Shown here: piece by piece, positions 10,801 to 17,036 of the stretch
How the letters are laid out: every line of letters begins with the position of its first letter
Position numbering within the stretch: position 1 is the first letter of the stretch
Assembly: GCF_001644035.1 (NCBI RefSeq)
Contig: NZ_LUUG01000055.1
Span: forward strand, 1-57,839
Source: Methylomonas methanica
GTDB lineage: Bacteria; Pseudomonadota; Gammaproteobacteria; Methylococcales; Methylomonadaceae
Reading direction: 5' to 3'
DNA: 57,839 nt
The notes under the pieces: generated by a model
What the model saw: only the letters and a program-made list of their open reading frames with translations
Told to the model about the DNA's origin: nothing
Databases searched by the model: none
Translations under genes and position numbers: made by a program

Positions 10801-11904
10801 ATCGGGTGTTGATTGAATGTGTTGACGGTCATTTCTTATGCCCTCTAATAATGCTGGTAAATCGGCCACCGAATCTACTTTGCCGGTCAATATCGCCTGC
10901 GTCGTGGCCCCGTTTTTGTCGATTACTAAAATTTGATTGTCGAATGTGGTCCCGTATTTGGCATATTCTCGCCCGGAAATGCCTATGTTGGCCCTTACAT
11001 TGTATTTGGCTTGTACATCTTTCCACCATGAAGCAAAGGCAGGCTTATCCGCGGCCATTCCGTTTCCAACAATCGCCACCAGTCGCCCGCCTTGCTCTAG
11101 GCGCTTTAATGACTGTTCGAGATGTCTTGCGCCATTAGTTGTATCTCTCTGTCCTTGGACACGACCAGCAGTCGAGCTAAATGGCGGATTCATAACAACC
11201 ACTGTCGGCTTAAAGTCGGTAGGTAGAACGTTATCCAACTGCTCGGCATTCTCTTTAAAGATTGTTGCCTCTGGGAACAAGGCTCCCAATAGAGCTTGTC
11301 TACGGGGGGACAATTCATTCAGAATCAGTTTGGCCCCTACCATCTTTGACCATATAGCCAAGTCGCCTGTACCAGCCGACGGTTCCTCCATAACATCATC
11401 TTTCTTGACATTAGCAACCCAATTAGCGACAAAAGAGAGCGCGGGCGGTGTGCTGAACTGCTGGAATTCCTCCATTTCTTCATCACGTCGCGTCTGAGTA
11501 GGCACCCGTTGAATCCTATTTGTTAAGTCAACGACCTTTAGCTTGGCTTCGTCGGCATTCAATGCGTTCCAATTCGGGTCTTCGGTCCCGAGCAAGTGGA
11601 TGTTAAAAGCAGCTTCTAAGGCATCATAAGCATCCTTAGATAAATAGTCGCCACCCGCCTGGGTTCCGCCAAACGCACGATTAGCTTCCTCGGTTAATAC
11701 CTTGGATGTAACACCACCATCTTCACTCAGACGTTGTGCTAATCGTAATGCGAGTAAATGTCGAGCATCATTAGGGGATGATTCCAGGCGTTCCTTAATC
11801 GCCGCCTCTGGTTTGTCAGCCGACGTAGGCTCGGGAACAAGCCAATCTTCAAAAACATTGAAAAAATCGAGTTGTCCTTGATTAGAAATAGGTTTCTTTG
11901 CCAT
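1864..11904 (-). CDS. traC: TraC-position polyvalent protein: methylase, Sno helicase, ArdC, primase/Toprim (3346 aa)
   Basis: One uninterrupted frame carries many modules. Residues about 170-245 form an N6-adenine methylase core (EPSAGTGD motif I near 174 and NPPF near 239). About 560-1090 is a Strawberry-notch type SF2 helicase (GTGVGKG near 565, DEAH near 681, a GRTHRTNQ motif VI near 1085). About 1703-1990 is ArdC: the ssDNA-binding N-terminus starting at KKPFHEVVAEKL and a zincin HELGH near 1908. A GNAT-like fold follows near 2170, then two DUF5710-like repeats near 2808 and 2878 (ALGAKWD and EAGAKWD). A TraC/Toprim primase lies at the end (GEGYATADTLS near 3158, then a GDND acid motif). 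Such fusions are known as polyvalent proteins of conjugative elements: they enter the recipient and protect or prime the incoming strand. In RP4 this position holds the primase gene traC. The gene starts 11 nt after traD. Domain boundaries are read by eye. Confidence 0.85.
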   Translation of the reverse strand: MAKKPISNQGQLDFFNVFEDWLVPEPTSADKPEAAIKERLESSPNDARHLLALRLAQRLSEDGGVTSKVLTEEANRAFGGTQAGGDYLSKDAYDALEAAFNIHLLGTEDPNWNALNADEAKLKVVDLTNRIQRVPTQTRRDEEMEEFQQFSTPPALSFVANWVANVKKDDVMEEPSAGTGDLAIWSKMVGAKLILNELSPRRQALLGALFPEATIFKENAEQLDNVLPTDFKPTVVVMNPPFSSTAGRVQGQRDTTNGARHLEQSLKRLEQGGRLVAIVGNGMAADKPAFASWWKDVQAKYNVRANIGISGREYAKYGTTFDNQILVIDKNGATTQAILTGKVDSVADLPALLEGIRNDRQHIQSTPDKQASRPNTPPVSDTIQSGNGVSGISIGADGVRAESAGNGADSGTTPIDSEVRGSTEDSYVPNDGIGAGSGVPDRVIGNVGGSSGGDTGGNSSLTTSNSTASVAVEAKDDLATEFTDSVFANYAPQRLTVQGAKPHPGKLVQSAAMSAVQPPAPSYAPLLPKGLIEDGLLSIAQIEAVVYAGQAHSETLPNGSRKGFFIGDGTGVGKGREISGIILDNMLQGRKKAVWVSFNEGLIEDAKRDFAGVGGDPSKLFFQGKTKAGNAITQEEGILFTTYSTLRGGEKKQANDLGQKGGKSRAQQIIDWLGKDFDGVIAFDEAHSMGNAIAIKGKRGVKKPSQQAIAGINLQRELPNSRVTYVSATGATEISNLSYADRLGLWGEGTPFADTTAFINGVSKGGIASMELISRDMKAMGMYLARSLSYDGVSYERLEHPLSDLQEDIYNELAGAWQVVLNNVEQALELTQAGKSGPGKSAAMSQFWGAHQRFFNQIVTAMQTPAVIDHIRDQLDAGHAAVIQLVNTNEAAQERIIADATANDALLEELDFTPRQMLMDYVRNGFPVAAYEQTQDANGNTTYVPVRDSEGNQVFDREAIALRDSLLDTLHQIRVPENPLDSIINAFGSDRVAEVTGRGRRFVQTRDDEGNLKVVEEKRGKHSSRADAEAFQADKKDILIFSGAGGTGYSFHADNTAENQRKRIHYILQPGWRADAAVQGFGRTHRTNQAQEPHYVLPTTNLKAQKRFVSSIARRLDQLGALTRGQREATSQGMFTVSDNLESQYASTALNNFFRDLYRGTTSLKFHEVTKQMGLNLLDENASLNESNLPAIPQFLNRLLSLKTDMQNQVFGEFEQRLIEAVDYAKQRGLYDVGLQTMTALSIQKTRDDVAYEDKKTGAQTRYVELAVTNEVHYYKWDEVKKFVKENPKEGDLSGWFVSEFGKSKGDVFYLGDIGERLDSDGKSVRRGIVHTIKKHDYRYIDNADVISRGYDYRTVSANGVGSYQRVTLTRAIDETEAKKLWNEQIANAPKTETKTERMLVGVILPIWDRVEGAETIQRLQTDDGEQLLGRMLGPKSAKQTLKNLGLDSGLAGMSVGDLFESIKKGNKAILSNGWEISTAKVNFEDRIEIKGRSYFTDAEKRLLKDQGAFVERINWSDRVFIPTGEGGVGVFERITASKPVVDLIEKNRGKDSANSESDDLDMHVHDSSLPVGDSTDVIETSADSGDSTFSPCTQPPDQEGIFLLANRQYAKFQHGLWYLSYPTPKEAAQSEWNIPGNMIPSDRYPDQSWVLYSHGRKDAFFGEIVTPGAKVKIDEITNPTTTNVVGIAVAPTNGVIRQEGVSMEKAKKPFHEVVAEKLIAQLEQGTAPWQRPWNPDEAGGFLPYNPLTGKRYKGINTLNLLSEDRNDNRWMTYKQAGELGGQVREGEKSTGVQYWKFTDEQIKRDDNGNPVLDGEGKPVKVVVKLERPRVFFASVFNAEQIDGLPPLEKKEVTWNPIERAENILAASRADIHHNGGSRAFYRPSTDSIHLPEKGQFPTAENYYATALHELGHWTGHEDRLNRDIAHPFGSEAYAKEELRAEIASMILGEELGIGHDPGQHAAYVGSWIKALRDDPMEIFRAASDAEKIQAFVLGLEQALVQEQGQALTADQRQPHELTLSEFASQVVVEQLENHGRKWNVSLGAYSAFSDAESSADTVADVHRAAVKNALYLNSSENTQGSISATMPPLPVLIEYPDLVRDYGFQSKLVEFKDVTRGAYSGQVDQTLIAEVGGFQVGKLDYSIYNGIPAIQMVEVENDHRRLGYATVLVKQLQRQFPNTEIEWGELTEDGEKFRGSLRITEKPSEHAPEFERLNIAIAERDRLLSEANYFNALKNSTPEQIETYSNLTEPLNNLHDLIYDLENELSNQTETVRLIDTENVTTFNKSIGADNSTTITVAELTAVEYQALVDADEVYQRELVRVYGEDKAGDARYLQKHEDPVLQEAAYAFHAASDVWHSAVADARKTLAGDNTIPHVMDERTGDAKLSSGLAADISTVLQRSEEWTFDHFQDYEGDSLDAALRKEGLHTLKDVTGDLPGQFFDNAIRRLSPVFGIEPDDFSVTNAYLERKGLAQAFQTMAARLVQEQTQQVSSSAITLSKEGVELDRRNVLDLFPELNGPDGKPNGFGISKIILMPDGKVVIDSDSKKAIVADTSAQSETGVTHQDIADYYERGFIKTVVLPESTKTETAQFEGGVMRDPDVNSTERLLEDSVRNIEYAQEVIPEWRGSYVQEQGNGNVRLALDLIERGEIDKAIDALWLNVDLEHRYGGENSDEFRDVIKVVEEDWRKWQADNGVGPAITPAMKREFDDLPRDLSQLSGATFEEYQKAAEAARLDEQAVMNDPDSSDEDISAAREKRKSADLLATVNNSDFQNKVSEFEQKQAAANLSGLGGDSVRPDQQNTGNDKTFIAVPFREKEEAKALGAKWDRQHTSWFIPVGVDQSAFSKWLPSESGEVKVTSVANSQVGKPTTSDKLYLAVPYSERKAAKEAGAKWDAGAKSWYVGQNANMDKLQRWLPDSTKPQQEPAMTPREEFSSLLKDMGFVLSGNHPVMDGQRHRLETVGDKAGEKAGFYVAHLDGHPAGFAQNNRTGEAQKWKSKGYSLSDGEKAELQAQSASKLQARENEIKAKQDAVAASIRQLLAIAPPASADHQYLQSKEARPGDLRMVPTDSTMLPPDSAVMIGKTWKESKELRDSHPDKLVFTAGDLLLSAQDVSGVIRSVQSIQENGVKRFAAGGAKQDMFHVVGGNGVEALARAPAIVIGEGYATADTLSQSLSYPTIAAFDSGNLPHVAKLLRNRFPDKPIIIAGDNDLHQELTEGRNPGKEKAAAAAKAVGGVALFPIFAPGEQAYPADLDPVTPALAKNGGLSDAQKEAISNMKSFTDFNDLATKSELGWEGVERQVTNVVNKIVSNHHERIEARQQQDNVQRLELQQRQKLASRNAVAII
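6793..6809 (-). promoter_or_regulatory. internal ribosome binding site and start at the ArdC module
   Basis: Within the giant frame, AGGAGG (6804-6809) stands 8 nt upstream of an in-frame ATG (6793-6795) that begins exactly at the ArdC domain (MEKAKKPFHEVV). Initiation here would give a 1643-residue ArdC-primase protein from 1864-6795. RP4 traC is known to yield two primases from two in-frame starts, so a similar arrangement is plausible. It could also be a relic of a recent gene fusion. Confidence 0.65.
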
Positions 11905-11915
11905 TGATCAGACAC

Positions 11916-12146
11916 CTATTCATGACTTGTTGAATCGATACGGCTTTCCAATGCATCGGCCTCATCTAAGGCGTCTTCATTGAACGCACCAAGCCGTTCG
12001 GCCTCGTCGGGATCGAATTCCACTACAGCACCAGGCACCATAGCATCAAGTAACTTCACGGCCACAACATCTACCGTATCTACCGCTAACGCCGAATCTA
12101 CTTCCGTATCCACATTTAAGTCATTTACATCATCATTGCTATTCAT
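11916..12146 (-). CDS. traD: small acidic TraD-like protein (76 aa)
   Basis: The start is set at 12146: its ATG overlaps the 3' end of the topoisomerase gene (ATGAATAG), and GGTGG lies just upstream, so translation is likely coupled. A longer upstream extension to 12287 would merely re-read the topoisomerase C-terminus. The product is strongly acidic (repeated DVND, DTEVD and EADALE segments) and has no membrane helix. Its place between traE and traC is that of RP4 traD, a small gene of unclear function. The symbol rests on synteny and not on clear sequence identity. Function unknown. Confidence 0.6.
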   Translation of the reverse strand: MNSNDDVNDLNVDTEVDSALAVDTVDVVAVKLLDAMVPGAVVEFDPDEAERLGAFNEDALDEADALESRIDSTSHE

Positions 12147-14337
12147 CACGTCCACCCTGTTTGCTATTGTTAAAATCCGGTTGTCCCTTAATGTCTGGGT
12201 AAGTTTGTTTGCATGTGGGGAACCCACTACATCCCCACCAGAACGCACCCTTCTTTCTTCCTGGCCGCCTTGACAAGCCTTTTCCACATGACATGCATTT
12301 ATGTACGGCAGACACTAGAGGCGCTTGTTTAGGGACTGGCTTACCAGACTTGTCTTCTGCTGCAAACCGACACCCATCGGCGAACCCAGTACAACCCCAA
12401 AAGAACTCGTTTTTGTCCTTTTTCTTAATGCGGCGCAAAGGCTTTCCGCAATCAGGACAAGGATTGAAAGCAACCTTGATCCCAATGCCATTCTGCTTAA
12501 CGTTAGCCACCTCTGCACCGATGTACTCCATCAACTCATTGACAAAGGAAATCGCATTGAGGTCGCCGCTCTGAATAGCCTTTTGTTGTTCGTGCCATAG
12601 AGCGGTCATATCGGGATATTTGGCTTTATCCGGCAAGGTATCGTAAAACTCCCGCCCCGTCGGAGTGCTGATAATGTTGTTACCCTTCTCCGCCAAATAG
12701 CCACGATCAAATAAAGTGGCAATAATGGTGTCTCGCGTAGCCGGTGTACCAATACCTCCATGCTCGCCTTCTTTGCCCTTGTCCTTTTCGACCAGGAGCT
12801 CCCGTAGACGATCATCACGCACATATTGAGCAACACGAGTAAGGTCCGTTAAAAGGGTGGCCATTGTGTACAGTGGTCGCGGCTTCGTCTCCATCTGGCT
12901 CGCAACGGCGTCAGTACAATCACCTGCCTGCCCCGCCTTTAACACTCGAAGATCAAGGGCGATGTCGTTTTCATCACCCTCTAAATCCTCATTACCTATA
13001 TCGTTTCGATACAGCGACTTCCAGCCAGCCAAGGTAGTAATGTTCGAGCGAACAGCAAACCGATGTGTAGCGGCTTCAACAAAAATATCGGTTTGATCGT
13101 ATTGATGTTTAGGCCAGAACTGTGCGACATAAGCGCGGGCAATCAACATGTAGATTTTCTGCTCGCCATCAGTCAGTTTAGAAAAATCGGCTGTGGCCTC
13201 AGTTGGAATGATTCCGTGGTGGGCACTTACCTTTGAAGAATTGAACGCACGGCTTTTTATCGACGGGTCAGCCTTTTGCGCGACAAGCGTTAGCGTCGGT
13301 GCCGTCTTCGCAATAGCGTCCAGAACATTCGGCGCATCGCCATGTTGGTCTTCACTGAGATATTCACAATCACTCCGATTGTATGTAATCAGTTTGTGCT
13401 TTTCGCGTAACGATTGCGTTATGTCCTTCGTCTGGTCTGGACGAAACCCGAACTTCCGCGAAGCATCTGTCTGAAGCTTCAACAAATTGTAAGGAAGCGG
13501 CGGATGCTGATCTTTCTTTTTGGTAGCCGCACTAACAAGGGTTGCCTGTGCGCCCTTTGCCGCATCAGCGATACCCTGCGCATGGCCCTGATTGGATAGA
13601 CGGCTCTTCTCATCAACAGGATCCTCATTAACAATCTGATACCTGGCCGGAAACGACAAATCGCCAAAAGTAAATTGTCCAGTCACATTGTAGTAATAGC
13701 TCTTGGTATGAGCTTCGAACTCCCTATCCCGTCTAACAACTAGACCAAGGATAGGAGTCTGTACTCGACCGACACTTAACACACCTTGAAAACCTGCCTT
13801 ATTCGCGGCCAACGTATATGCACGGCTCATGTTGTAACCGTAAAGTTGATCACCAATACTTCGTGCCTCCGCCGCCGCCGACAAACCAGCGAACTCCCGA
13901 TTGTCGCGCATACTTGCAAGCGACCTCTTAACGACACTGATATTGTTGTCATTGATGAGCAATCGTTTAACAGGCAGCGAACAAGCCGCATACTCCAAGA
14001 CTTCATCAACCAATAGCTGGCCTTCATCGTCAGGGTCGCCCGCGTGTACAACGCTCTTGGCTTGCTTTAATAAGGTGGTGATGATCTTGAGTTGGTCTTT
14101 CTTATCATTCGATGGCTTTTTCTTCCACGGGATATGGTAAATAGGCAAATCATCCATATTCCATTTCCCGAATCTGGGATCGTAGTCCTCTGGGTCCAGC
14201 AGTTGCAGCATGTGACCGTAGCACCATGTCACATAACTATCGCCGCAGTCATAGTAACCATCTTTACGCGATCCGCCGCCTAAACCATCAACAATGGCCT
14301 TAGCAAGATCGGGCTTTTCCGCAATAAACAACTGCAT
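12139..14337 (-). CDS. traE: plasmid DNA topoisomerase III (TraE, 732 aa)
   Basis: A type IA topoisomerase that passes single strands, thought to help decatenate or unwind plasmid DNA during transfer. The N-terminal Toprim begins [15 protein letters not shown] and contains the DPDDEGQ acid triad. The gate region carries [13 protein letters not shown], and the active-site Tyr lies in [11 protein letters not shown]. The C-terminus ends with two zinc ribbons (CPDCGKPL... and CMSCGKGL...). The length matches RP4 TraE (about 737 aa). The start at 14337 was chosen because GGAGG is 5 nt upstream of that ATG; the frame extends 7 codons further without a site. The last codons overlap traD. Confidence 0.93.
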   Translation of the reverse strand: MQLFIAEKPDLAKAIVDGLGGGSRKDGYYDCGDSYVTWCYGHMLQLLDPEDYDPRFGKWNMDDLPIYHIPWKKKPSNDKKDQLKIITTLLKQAKSVVHAGDPDDEGQLLVDEVLEYAACSLPVKRLLINDNNISVVKRSLASMRDNREFAGLSAAAEARSIGDQLYGYNMSRAYTLAANKAGFQGVLSVGRVQTPILGLVVRRDREFEAHTKSYYYNVTGQFTFGDLSFPARYQIVNEDPVDEKSRLSNQGHAQGIADAAKGAQATLVSAATKKKDQHPPLPYNLLKLQTDASRKFGFRPDQTKDITQSLREKHKLITYNRSDCEYLSEDQHGDAPNVLDAIAKTAPTLTLVAQKADPSIKSRAFNSSKVSAHHGIIPTEATADFSKLTDGEQKIYMLIARAYVAQFWPKHQYDQTDIFVEAATHRFAVRSNITTLAGWKSLYRNDIGNEDLEGDENDIALDLRVLKAGQAGDCTDAVASQMETKPRPLYTMATLLTDLTRVAQYVRDDRLRELLVEKDKGKEGEHGGIGTPATRDTIIATLFDRGYLAEKGNNIISTPTGREFYDTLPDKAKYPDMTALWHEQQKAIQSGDLNAISFVNELMEYIGAEVANVKQNGIGIKVAFNPCPDCGKPLRRIKKKDKNEFFWGCTGFADGCRFAAEDKSGKPVPKQAPLVSAVHKCMSCGKGLSRRPGRKKGAFWWGCSGFPTCKQTYPDIKGQPDFNNSKQGGRDE

Positions 14338-14351
14338 AAAAACCTCCGTTT

Positions 14352-14873
14352 TTACCAAGTTAAAACAGGACGTATAACGCCCGTGATTTGAGAGCGATTG
14401 ATTAAGCCAAAATAGCGACCATCGAACGAACCCTTGTTTATATCAGTCATAAGTAGAACTTCTGATTCACCTAATTCATGGGTTGTCCTGAATTTCGGCA
14501 TTGGGCGACCTGCCCCATCAAGCTCTGAAGGGGCGCTATATGGCAATAAAACATCATTAACCCGTACTCCATCATCACCAATGGAAACGACATCCGTTTT
14601 AGCCGCTAAAATTTTTTTCATCATGTAGCCATATCCGCCAGGGCAATATCCAGCACCGATATAGCCCCGAGTCTTTGCTAAATCGAACACTTCCGATTGC
14701 GGGGGACAAAACATTACATAAGCCCCTTTCTCGACCGGGTCGCGAGTTTCCCAGTAAATGCCAACAGGAATACTACGTGTGGAGTTAAAGCGCGCGCCAA
14801 CGGCGTAGGCGATTCCACAGAAAGCCAGATATGAAATACCAAGAAGGGAAATCAATGAAGTAAGCCGCTTCAT
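14352..14873 (-). CDS. traF: TraF pilin-processing signal peptidase (173 aa)
   Basis: An S26-family serine protease. In RP4, TraF trims TrbC at its C-terminus and joins the ends to give a cyclic pilin. One N-terminal membrane helix (residues about 5-25) anchors the periplasmic domain. The nucleophile Ser lies in STRSIPVGIYW near residue 34, and the general-base Lys in GYMMKKILA near residue 87. The length agrees with RP4 TraF (178 aa). The start ATG overlaps the traG stop as ATGA, so the genes are translationally coupled. A perfect KorB operator lies inside the gene at 14597-14611, where it encodes ILAAK next to the catalytic Lys. Confidence 0.92.
   Translation of the reverse strand: MKRLTSLISLLGISYLAFCGIAYAVGARFNSTRSIPVGIYWETRDPVEKGAYVMFCPPQSEVFDLAKTRGYIGAGYCPGGYGYMMKKILAAKTDVVSIGDDGVRVNDVLLPYSAPSELDGAGRPMPKFRTTHELGESEVLLMTDINKGSFDGRYFGLINRSQITGVIRPVLTW
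14597..14611. promoter_or_regulatory. KorB operator 2 (inside traF)
   Basis: TTTTAGCCGCTAAAA, perfect, lying within the traF coding sequence. No promoter was recognised beside it. An intragenic copy fits KorB acting as a ParB-type spreading protein or roadblock, or it could be a chance constraint of the codons. Confidence 0.8.
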
Positions 14874-16783
14874 AACTTAATCGCCTCAGCGCCACGCGAT
14901 ATTTCATGCGTCTTAAGTAACTTGTCGGATACCTTGGGCGGTGGAATAGACGCCCTTGCCTGAAACACCGGGTCCTTGAAATATAATGGCTGGACACCGT
15001 AAATTGCAGGGTATCCTGCTACATAAATCACCATGTCGCCAGGCTTCTCAATCAACCCATCAGCGCCCTTAACTGGCCCAGGCATGCGTAAGCATTCATC
15101 CGGAGTCAACAAAGGTCTTTGTACTTCTTGAATGGTCCTAGAGACTTGTGCCAATAAAGCACTGGTACGCCGACCACTGGTTGTGATTTGTTCCTTTGCG
15201 ACAGTGGTTTGACCGGTCAACTTGGAAAGATGATCAGCAGTCTCAACCCTGTTAGGTGGATATGCATTTTGCACATGGCAGTTAGATGTTATCGACTCAT
15301 CAGCGCCATAGCCCGTTTCACGACTCTTTAATTGGTTAATATCCTGGCAAATCAAATAGCACTTAATGCCGTAACCAGCAACAAAAGCCAATGACTCCTG
15401 CAAAATCTCTAGTCTTCCAAGACTAGGGAACTCATCCAGCATCATTAACATTCGATGTTTGTAATGAGCCTTCGGACGACCGTTTTCGAATTCCATCTTG
15501 TCAGCCAAAAGCCTAACAATCATGTTCACCATTACCCTAACTAATGGCCTTAGCCGAGCCTTATCATTAGGCTGAGTGATAATGTATAAACTGACAGGAT
15601 CATCGAAATTCATCAGATCTTTGATGCGAAACTCGGACTTACGCACATTGCGCTGGACAACTGGATCGCGATACAAAGCGAGATACGACTTAGCTGTAGA
15701 GAGAACGGAACCGGCCTCTTCTGGGGGACGATCCATCATATCCCGAGCGGCAGAGCCAACCACCGGATGATTTTTACCGAACACATGCCCATAGGTTGTC
15801 ATCTCTATCCACAGCTCGGCAATATCCCTATTAGGATCAGACATAATTGCATCCACAATAGGTAAAGACGCCTCGCCACCTTCATCCCTGGCCTTATATA
15901 GAACATGCATAATCACACCGACAAGTAGCGCTTGAGCTGTTTTCTGCCAATGCGTTTCTAAACCCTTACCATCTGGATCGACTATCAATGTTGCTAAATT
16001 CTGCACGTCGCCGACTTCGTACTCCGTTGCAATTCGAATTTCATCCAATGGATTCCAACATACGCTACCTTGCAAAGCAGCGGGCTCAAAACGTAATACC
16101 CTATTTCTGGCATACTTCTTCCGCCAACCAGCAGTCAGCGCCCATAATTCGCCTTTCAAGTCGGTAACAACTGCGCTACGTTCCCAACACAGCAACGTAG
16201 GAATAACCAAACCAACCCCCTTACCAGATCGTGTGGGCGCATAACAGAGAACATGTTCAGGCCCGTTATGTCGCAAGTACCTGGTAACACCATTTTTATC
16301 GATCCATGCACCTACATATACGCCTGACACCGGCGAAGTCTTTTTGCCGAGAAGCCTAGAAATCAAACCACCAGAACGAGGTAATAAGCCAGCCTCTTGA
16401 ATATCCTCTTTGTTGGCCCATCTGGCCGAGCCATGTAAATACGGATTAGCCTTAGAGGAATTAGCAATCACCATTTTGGCAACAATAAGCCCTAACAATC
16501 CGACAGCGGTTACAGAGATACCAACACTGCCCGCCTTCATAAAGCTTTCTTGATATAACCCATACCAATCACTAGACCAGCGCAAAACCGCCCAAGGTGC
16601 ATAAATATGGTTGTACTGAGGACCTAGCGTAGACTGATAGTTAAATTCGTCGGCAAAGAACTGAGTAGCAGATTGAAGCCCAGCAACAAGCGACGCGATA
16701 GCCAATGCGGGTATGACGAGGCCAACCCTTGGCTGACCCGCCCGAATTTGTGGACCGACTGCATTGTTAAATTTATCTTTCAT
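14870..16783 (-). CDS. traG: TraG/VirD4 coupling protein (637 aa)
   Basis: The type IV coupling protein: an inner-membrane hexameric ATPase that links the relaxosome to the Trb secretion channel. Membrane segments are visible at residues about 22-40 and 78-98. Walker A is in APTRSGKGVGLVIPTLL near 180-196 and Walker B in LMMLDEFPSLGR near 440-451. The length matches RP4 TraG (635 aa). A GAGG about 8 nt upstream supports the ATG at 16783. The stop overlaps traF. A KorB operator lies upstream at 16842-16856, suggesting a controlled promoter for traG-F-E-D-C in addition to the traJ promoter. Confidence 0.95.
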   Translation of the reverse strand: MKDKFNNAVGPQIRAGQPRVGLVIPALAIASLVAGLQSATQFFADEFNYQSTLGPQYNHIYAPWAVLRWSSDWYGLYQESFMKAGSVGISVTAVGLLGLIVAKMVIANSSKANPYLHGSARWANKEDIQEAGLLPRSGGLISRLLGKKTSPVSGVYVGAWIDKNGVTRYLRHNGPEHVLCYAPTRSGKGVGLVIPTLLCWERSAVVTDLKGELWALTAGWRKKYARNRVLRFEPAALQGSVCWNPLDEIRIATEYEVGDVQNLATLIVDPDGKGLETHWQKTAQALLVGVIMHVLYKARDEGGEASLPIVDAIMSDPNRDIAELWIEMTTYGHVFGKNHPVVGSAARDMMDRPPEEAGSVLSTAKSYLALYRDPVVQRNVRKSEFRIKDLMNFDDPVSLYIITQPNDKARLRPLVRVMVNMIVRLLADKMEFENGRPKAHYKHRMLMMLDEFPSLGRLEILQESLAFVAGYGIKCYLICQDINQLKSRETGYGADESITSNCHVQNAYPPNRVETADHLSKLTGQTTVAKEQITTSGRRTSALLAQVSRTIQEVQRPLLTPDECLRMPGPVKGADGLIEKPGDMVIYVAGYPAIYGVQPLYFKDPVFQARASIPPPKVSDKLLKTHEISRGAEAIKL

Positions 16784-16841
16784 TTGATAAGCCTCTTTAG
16801 TGATAACAGGCGGCAGGAATGAGTAAACAATAGAACTCGCG

Positions 16842-16856
16842 TTTTAGCGGCTAAAA
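16842..16856. promoter_or_regulatory. KorB operator 3 (upstream of traG)
   Basis: TTTTAGCGGCTAAAA in the 253-nt gap between traI and traG. The rest of the gap is AT-rich, with a long stretch of A/T near 16915-16985. I see no gene there. Confidence 0.85.
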
Positions 16857-17036
16857 CACCCTAAGCTATGGCTCACGAAGTGAAAAACGACACCCCACCT
16901 AATAACTGTTTTAAATAAGCAATATATCTAATAAAATATACTATCAACAATGAGTTATGAAGGCAATCACATTAATTTTTTTATACGAAACCGGCCAGGA
17001 AAAACCGGACTGACATCTAGCGCGAAAAAAAGGCGG

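Noticed and set aside
10488-10832. Leftward frame of 114 codons inside the traC-like gene
   Set aside because: It has protein-like composition, but lies in a low-complexity Ser/Gly linker of the large frame and lacks a convincing start; probably a shadow.
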